Origin: a virus
Reading direction: 5' to 3' (one strand)
Virus record (IMG/VR): IMGVR_UViG_3300042516_002783
Coordinates: 1-31,855 of that record
Length of the DNA stretch: 31,855 nucleotides
Below are positions 28,801 through 31,855 of the stretch, piece after piece. A program made the translations under genes and the position numbers. Each line of letters opens with the position of its first letter. The first letter of the stretch is position 1. The notes under the pieces are model-generated. The model saw nothing but the letters and a program-made list of their open reading frames with translations. It had not been told where the DNA came from and made no database searches.

Positions 28801-30617
28801 TGGCTAACACGAACAGTTTCAACATTGTGGGTCTTGACTTTGATGACGCAAAATCGTCATTGAAGGCGTTCTTGCAGTCGCAGGAAACGCTGAAAGACTA
28901 CAACTTTGACGGATCGGTGCTGTCCACTGTGCTTGATGTGCTGGCATACAACACCCACTATCAGGCGTTCTACGCAAACATGGTGGCAAACGAGATGTTC
29001 CTTGACAGCGCGGCTCTCCGTCCGTCCGTAGTTTCTCATGCAAAGACTCTTGGATATGTTCCGACATCACGCCGATCAGCAAAAGCCGTGCTTGGCATCT
29101 CTGCCGCTGGCGCATCGGAAAGCACCTATCTTGCGCGTGGATCCGAGTTCGTGGGAACCGATCTTGCAGGAACGCAGTACCGTTTCGTGCTGCTTGACAC
29201 CGTTTACGCAAACTCCGAAACGCAGCAGTTTGAGGATGTGGAGGTCTACGAGGGAACCCTGCGCCGCATGAGTTATGTGTATGACCCAACGAAGAAGCCG
29301 TCTTCCGTGCTGCTCATCCCGAATGACAAGATTGACACCAGCACCATCAAGGTGCGCGTGAAGGCTTCGGCAAACGACAACACAGGCATAGAGGACACAT
29401 GGACATATTCGGAATCGTATATTGACCTGACACCCACTTCAAAGGTGTTCTTCCTTCAGGAGAAGGAGTCGGGGATGTATGAACTGTTCTTTGGTGACGA
29501 TTTCCTCGGTCAGCAGCCAGATGCAGGAAACATCGTGATCGTGGAGTATCTTGAAACAAACGGTGATGAAGGCAACGGCATTGAATCGTTCACATCCAAT
29601 ATTGCTGGTCTTGGAAACATCGGCGTGTTCAGCGCATCCTCTGGTGGTGCATTGGAAGAGAGCGTTTCCAAGATCAAGTTCCTTGCTCCTCGCTTCTATC
29701 AATCGCAGAATCGTGCGGTCACAGAGGATGACTATACCGCTGCCGTGATCAAGGACTATCCTGCTGCGGATTCGGTATATGTTTATGGAGGAGAAACGGT
29801 AACTCCTCCGCAGTATGGCAAGGTTTTCGTTGCCGTGAAGCCGCGCACGGGAACCGCGCTTACCACCGAAGAGAAGCGCAGTCTTGCAAAAACGCTGAAG
29901 GAAAACCGCTCGGTGGTCACGGTCACGCCCGAAATCGTGGATCCCGACTACATTGATCTCGTGATTGACTCGCTCGTCACATACGATCCTACCCGCACAT
30001 CGCTCGGAGTCGGAACCCTGAAGGCTCTCATGGTGGCTTACATCTTCACCTATTCCGCCACCACACTTGAGCGATTCGGTTCAAACTTCTATCTGTCCAA
30101 ACTCACGGAAGGGCTGAACCGCCTTGACTCGTCCATCTTGAGCAACGACACGAAGATCAAGATTCGCAAGACCGTGAACTTGAGCAAACTGGTGCTGTCA
30201 AAGGGATTCACCGTGGATTTCAGAAATCCCCTGTATCATCCCCACAGTGGTCACTCCACGATTGTTTCGTCTTCCACATTCTCCCATGTGGACACGGACG
30301 GAACTGTCATCAGCGATGTTTTCGTGAATGATGACGGCAACGGAATACTGAATCTTGTTGCAAAGAACAGCGGCGGCACGATCTACACCGTGTATCCGCG
30401 CATCGGAACCGTGGACTACGACAACGGAAAGATCGCGTTCAACTCGGCGTTCGCTCCCGTAAGCACATCGGTGCTGTTCACGATCACCGTAGAGCCACGC
30501 AACGAGGACATCTTCGTGTTTGAGAACAAAATCGTGCGGATCAACAGAGGCTACTCTGATTCCGTGAAGTTGAGCGTTCAGTCGCAAACGAACCGCAAGC
30601 AGAACCTGAAAGCGTAA
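28800..30617 (+). CDS. 6: Baseplate wedge gp6
   Basis: 605 residues (T4: 660). The N terminus (GLDFDDAKSSLKAFLQSQET, LDVLAYNTHYQAFYANMVAN, EMFLDSAALRPSVVSHAKTL) is the classic gp6/gpJ-type wedge sequence, followed by LGYVPTSRRSAKA and the VKFLAPRFYQSQNRAVT-like core (here KIKFLAPRFYQSQNRAVTED). gp6 dimers form the continuous ring of the inner baseplate. The last 120 residues add a beta-rich domain. Confidence 0.92.
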   Translation: MANTNSFNIVGLDFDDAKSSLKAFLQSQETLKDYNFDGSVLSTVLDVLAYNTHYQAFYANMVANEMFLDSAALRPSVVSHAKTLGYVPTSRRSAKAVLGISAAGASESTYLARGSEFVGTDLAGTQYRFVLLDTVYANSETQQFEDVEVYEGTLRRMSYVYDPTKKPSSVLLIPNDKIDTSTIKVRVKASANDNTGIEDTWTYSESYIDLTPTSKVFFLQEKESGMYELFFGDDFLGQQPDAGNIVIVEYLETNGDEGNGIESFTSNIAGLGNIGVFSASSGGALEESVSKIKFLAPRFYQSQNRAVTEDDYTAAVIKDYPAADSVYVYGGETVTPPQYGKVFVAVKPRTGTALTTEEKRSLAKTLKENRSVVTVTPEIVDPDYIDLVIDSLVTYDPTRTSLGVGTLKALMVAYIFTYSATTLERFGSNFYLSKLTEGLNRLDSSILSNDTKIKIRKTVNLSKLVLSKGFTVDFRNPLYHPHSGHSTIVSSSTFSHVDTDGTVISDVFVNDDGNGILNLVAKNSGGTIYTVYPRIGTVDYDNGKIAFNSAFAPVSTSVLFTITVEPRNEDIFVFENKIVRINRGYSDSVKLSVQSQTNRKQNLKA

Positions 30618-30620
30618 TAG

Positions 30621-31855
30621 ATGGATCCCAAGAACATAATCCTCAATACCGAAGCCGAGGCACTGGAAGACATACTGTCTCCGTTCATTGAAGAGCAGTT
30701 TCCGTCTTTCATTCGCACGGACTATCGGAAACTTGTCCTGTTCATCAAGGCATACTACGAGTGGCTTGATCAAAAGGACAACGCGGGATATGTGCTTGGC
30801 AAGTTGGACACCATCTACGATTCAGACCGCAGCCTTGACGAGTTCTACTCGCACTTCAAGAACACCTATCTGCTCACCTTCCCCGAAGTGCTTGCCACTA
30901 ATCCAAGCGGAAACAAGCCGAACAAGAACACCCTTCTGAAGAAAATCCGTGACTTCTACGGAAACAAGGGAACGGAGAGCGCGTACAAGTTCCTGTTCCG
31001 CATACTGTACGACAGCGACCTTGAGATTTACTATCCAAAGGAAGACATCCTGAAGGTTTCGGACGGACAGTGGGTGGAACCAAAATCCGTCAAGACCACT
31101 TCTTCCAACGGATCGGCACTTTTCGGCGGCAACAACGGACAACTCAATCAGTATTCTGGAACGCAACTCGTTGCCAGTGCTTTCATTGAGAGCGTTGTGC
31201 AGTACTCGTTCAACGGATTGCCCGTCACTGAGTTCTTCATTTCCGACATCAACGGCACCTTCCTGCCTGGTCAGGAAGTGTATATTGCGAACGGTGACGA
31301 GGAGTGGAAGGAAGTTGCGTACTCCGTGCTTGGCGATTTCTTTGTTGAGAATGCTGGTGAGGGATATCGCATCGGAGACACGGCGACCGTCATTGACTCA
31401 AACGGAGTGGGCTTCTCTGCAAAGATTGATCAAGTGAGTTTTGCGGGTGGTGTCAAGAAGATTGGCATCGCAAACTCTGGAATCAACTACTCTGGCGACC
31501 TTGTACTGAACATCTTCAGCGAGAGCGGAGCGCAATCTGCTCGGGTGCTTGCGGTTCGCAGTGCCGTCACAAACTATCCTGGATACTTTGCGGGAAATCG
31601 CGGCAAGATTTCGTCAAACAAGAAGATACAGGACGGACACTACTACCAAGACTTCTCGTATGTGCTGAAGGGCGAAGTCTCGTTTGAGACATATTTTGAT
31701 CTGCTGAAGAGCATCATTCACCCTGCTGGCATGAGGATGTTCGGATCGGTGCTGTTCAAGAGCGAGTTGGACAACGCTCTGACCTCTTCTGCCCAAGCCA
31801 CATATTACGAAGTTCCCGTGATCGGGCGATACACGCCGTACACCACTGGCACAAC
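30621..31855 (+). CDS. Baseplate wedge protein, gp7-like N terminus, 3' end cut
   Basis: ATG 30621 follows gene 6 by 3 bp and the frame stays open to the right edge (411 codons), so the gene is incomplete. The N terminus (LSPFIEEQFPSFIRTDY, LVLFIKAYYEWLDQKD, LKKIRDFYGNKGTESAYKF, LFRILYDSDLEIYYPKED and SDGQWV) matches the wedge initiator family found after gene 6 in cyanophage-type T4-like phages. A later part (QDFSYVLKGEVSFETYFDLL, KSIIHPAGMRMFGSVLF) is also typical. Whether it corresponds to T4 gp7 or gp8 cannot be fixed here. Confidence 0.75.
   Translation, partial: MDPKNIILNTEAEALEDILSPFIEEQFPSFIRTDYRKLVLFIKAYYEWLDQKDNAGYVLGKLDTIYDSDRSLDEFYSHFKNTYLLTFPEVLATNPSGNKPNKNTLLKKIRDFYGNKGTESAYKFLFRILYDSDLEIYYPKEDILKVSDGQWVEPKSVKTTSSNGSALFGGNNGQLNQYSGTQLVASAFIESVVQYSFNGLPVTEFFISDINGTFLPGQEVYIANGDEEWKEVAYSVLGDFFVENAGEGYRIGDTATVIDSNGVGFSAKIDQVSFAGGVKKIGIANSGINYSGDLVLNIFSESGAQSARVLAVRSAVTNYPGYFAGNRGKISSNKKIQDGHYYQDFSYVLKGEVSFETYFDLLKSIIHPAGMRMFGSVLFKSELDNALTSSAQATYYEVPVIGRYTPYTTGT

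Noticed and set aside
1-31855. CRISPR array, insertion sequence or integrase/attachment site
   Set aside because: No regularly spaced direct repeats, transposase, integrase or terminal inverted repeats were seen.

Overview
The window is a segment of a large T4-like myophage genome (contractile tail, class Caudoviricetes). The right-hand 21 kb holds recognisable T4-type genes: late-transcription coactivator gp33, ssDNA-binding protein gp32, tape measure, gp51, gp26, a tail-tube-like protein, gp4, gp48, gp53, gp27, gp5, a PAAR spike tip, gp25, gp6 and a gp7-like wedge protein. Their sequences look closer to cyanophage-type T4-like phages than to T4, but nothing photosynthetic is present. The host is a Gram-negative-type bacterium. 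Two phage proteins with PEP-CTERM-like tails (VPxP, short hydrophobic stretch, Arg cluster) suggest a host with an exosortase, perhaps Planctomycetota, Verrucomicrobiota or similar. This host guess is an inference.

Layout. Positions 1-9.6 kb: a plus-strand accessory region of small genes (membrane proteins, a DksA/TraR zinc finger, a PCxxC deaminase-like protein, a winged-helix-like protein, two PEP-CTERM-like proteins, a secreted Gly/Tyr-rich protein), tRNA-Gly and tRNA-Lys, and a circularly permuted two-piece tmRNA. Positions 9.6-10.4 kb: an RNA island with a structured non-coding stretch, a terminator, a cloverleaf-like 89-nt element with complementary loops, then tRNA-Glu, Ser, Gln, Tyr and Thr. 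Positions 10.66-13.69 kb: two minus-strand virion/fibre-like genes. Positions 13.78-15.04 kb: genes 33 and 32, plus strand. Positions 15.09-19.80 kb: minus-strand tail block (tape measure, 51, 26, tube-like, unknown, 4). Positions 19.84-31.86 kb: plus-strand baseplate block (48, 53, 27, 5, small binding protein, PAAR fusion, unknown, GAF-like, 25, 6, gp7-like, cut by the window end).

Regulation. Five sigma70-type promoters share a TTGAC-like -35, exactly 16 bp of spacer and a TAYAMT -10, four of them with an extended -10 TG. A second motif, (T/C)(A)TAAATA, matches the T4 late promoter and fits the presence of gp33. Several copies sit inside short inverted repeats. Seven rho-independent terminators separate the units.

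Most notable observations: (1) a phage-borne permuted tmRNA with a readable 13-residue tag ATTMIANRMAMAA; (2) a complete -1 frameshift signal (T TTT TTT, 5-nt spacer, 6+4-bp stem-loop) that would fuse gp26 to an otherwise start-less gp51; (3) adjacent phage proteins with PEP-CTERM-like sorting tails; (4) a PAAR spike tip fused to a large glycosidase-like domain while gp5 lacks a lysozyme domain; (5) two unexplained structured RNAs in front of the tRNA array.
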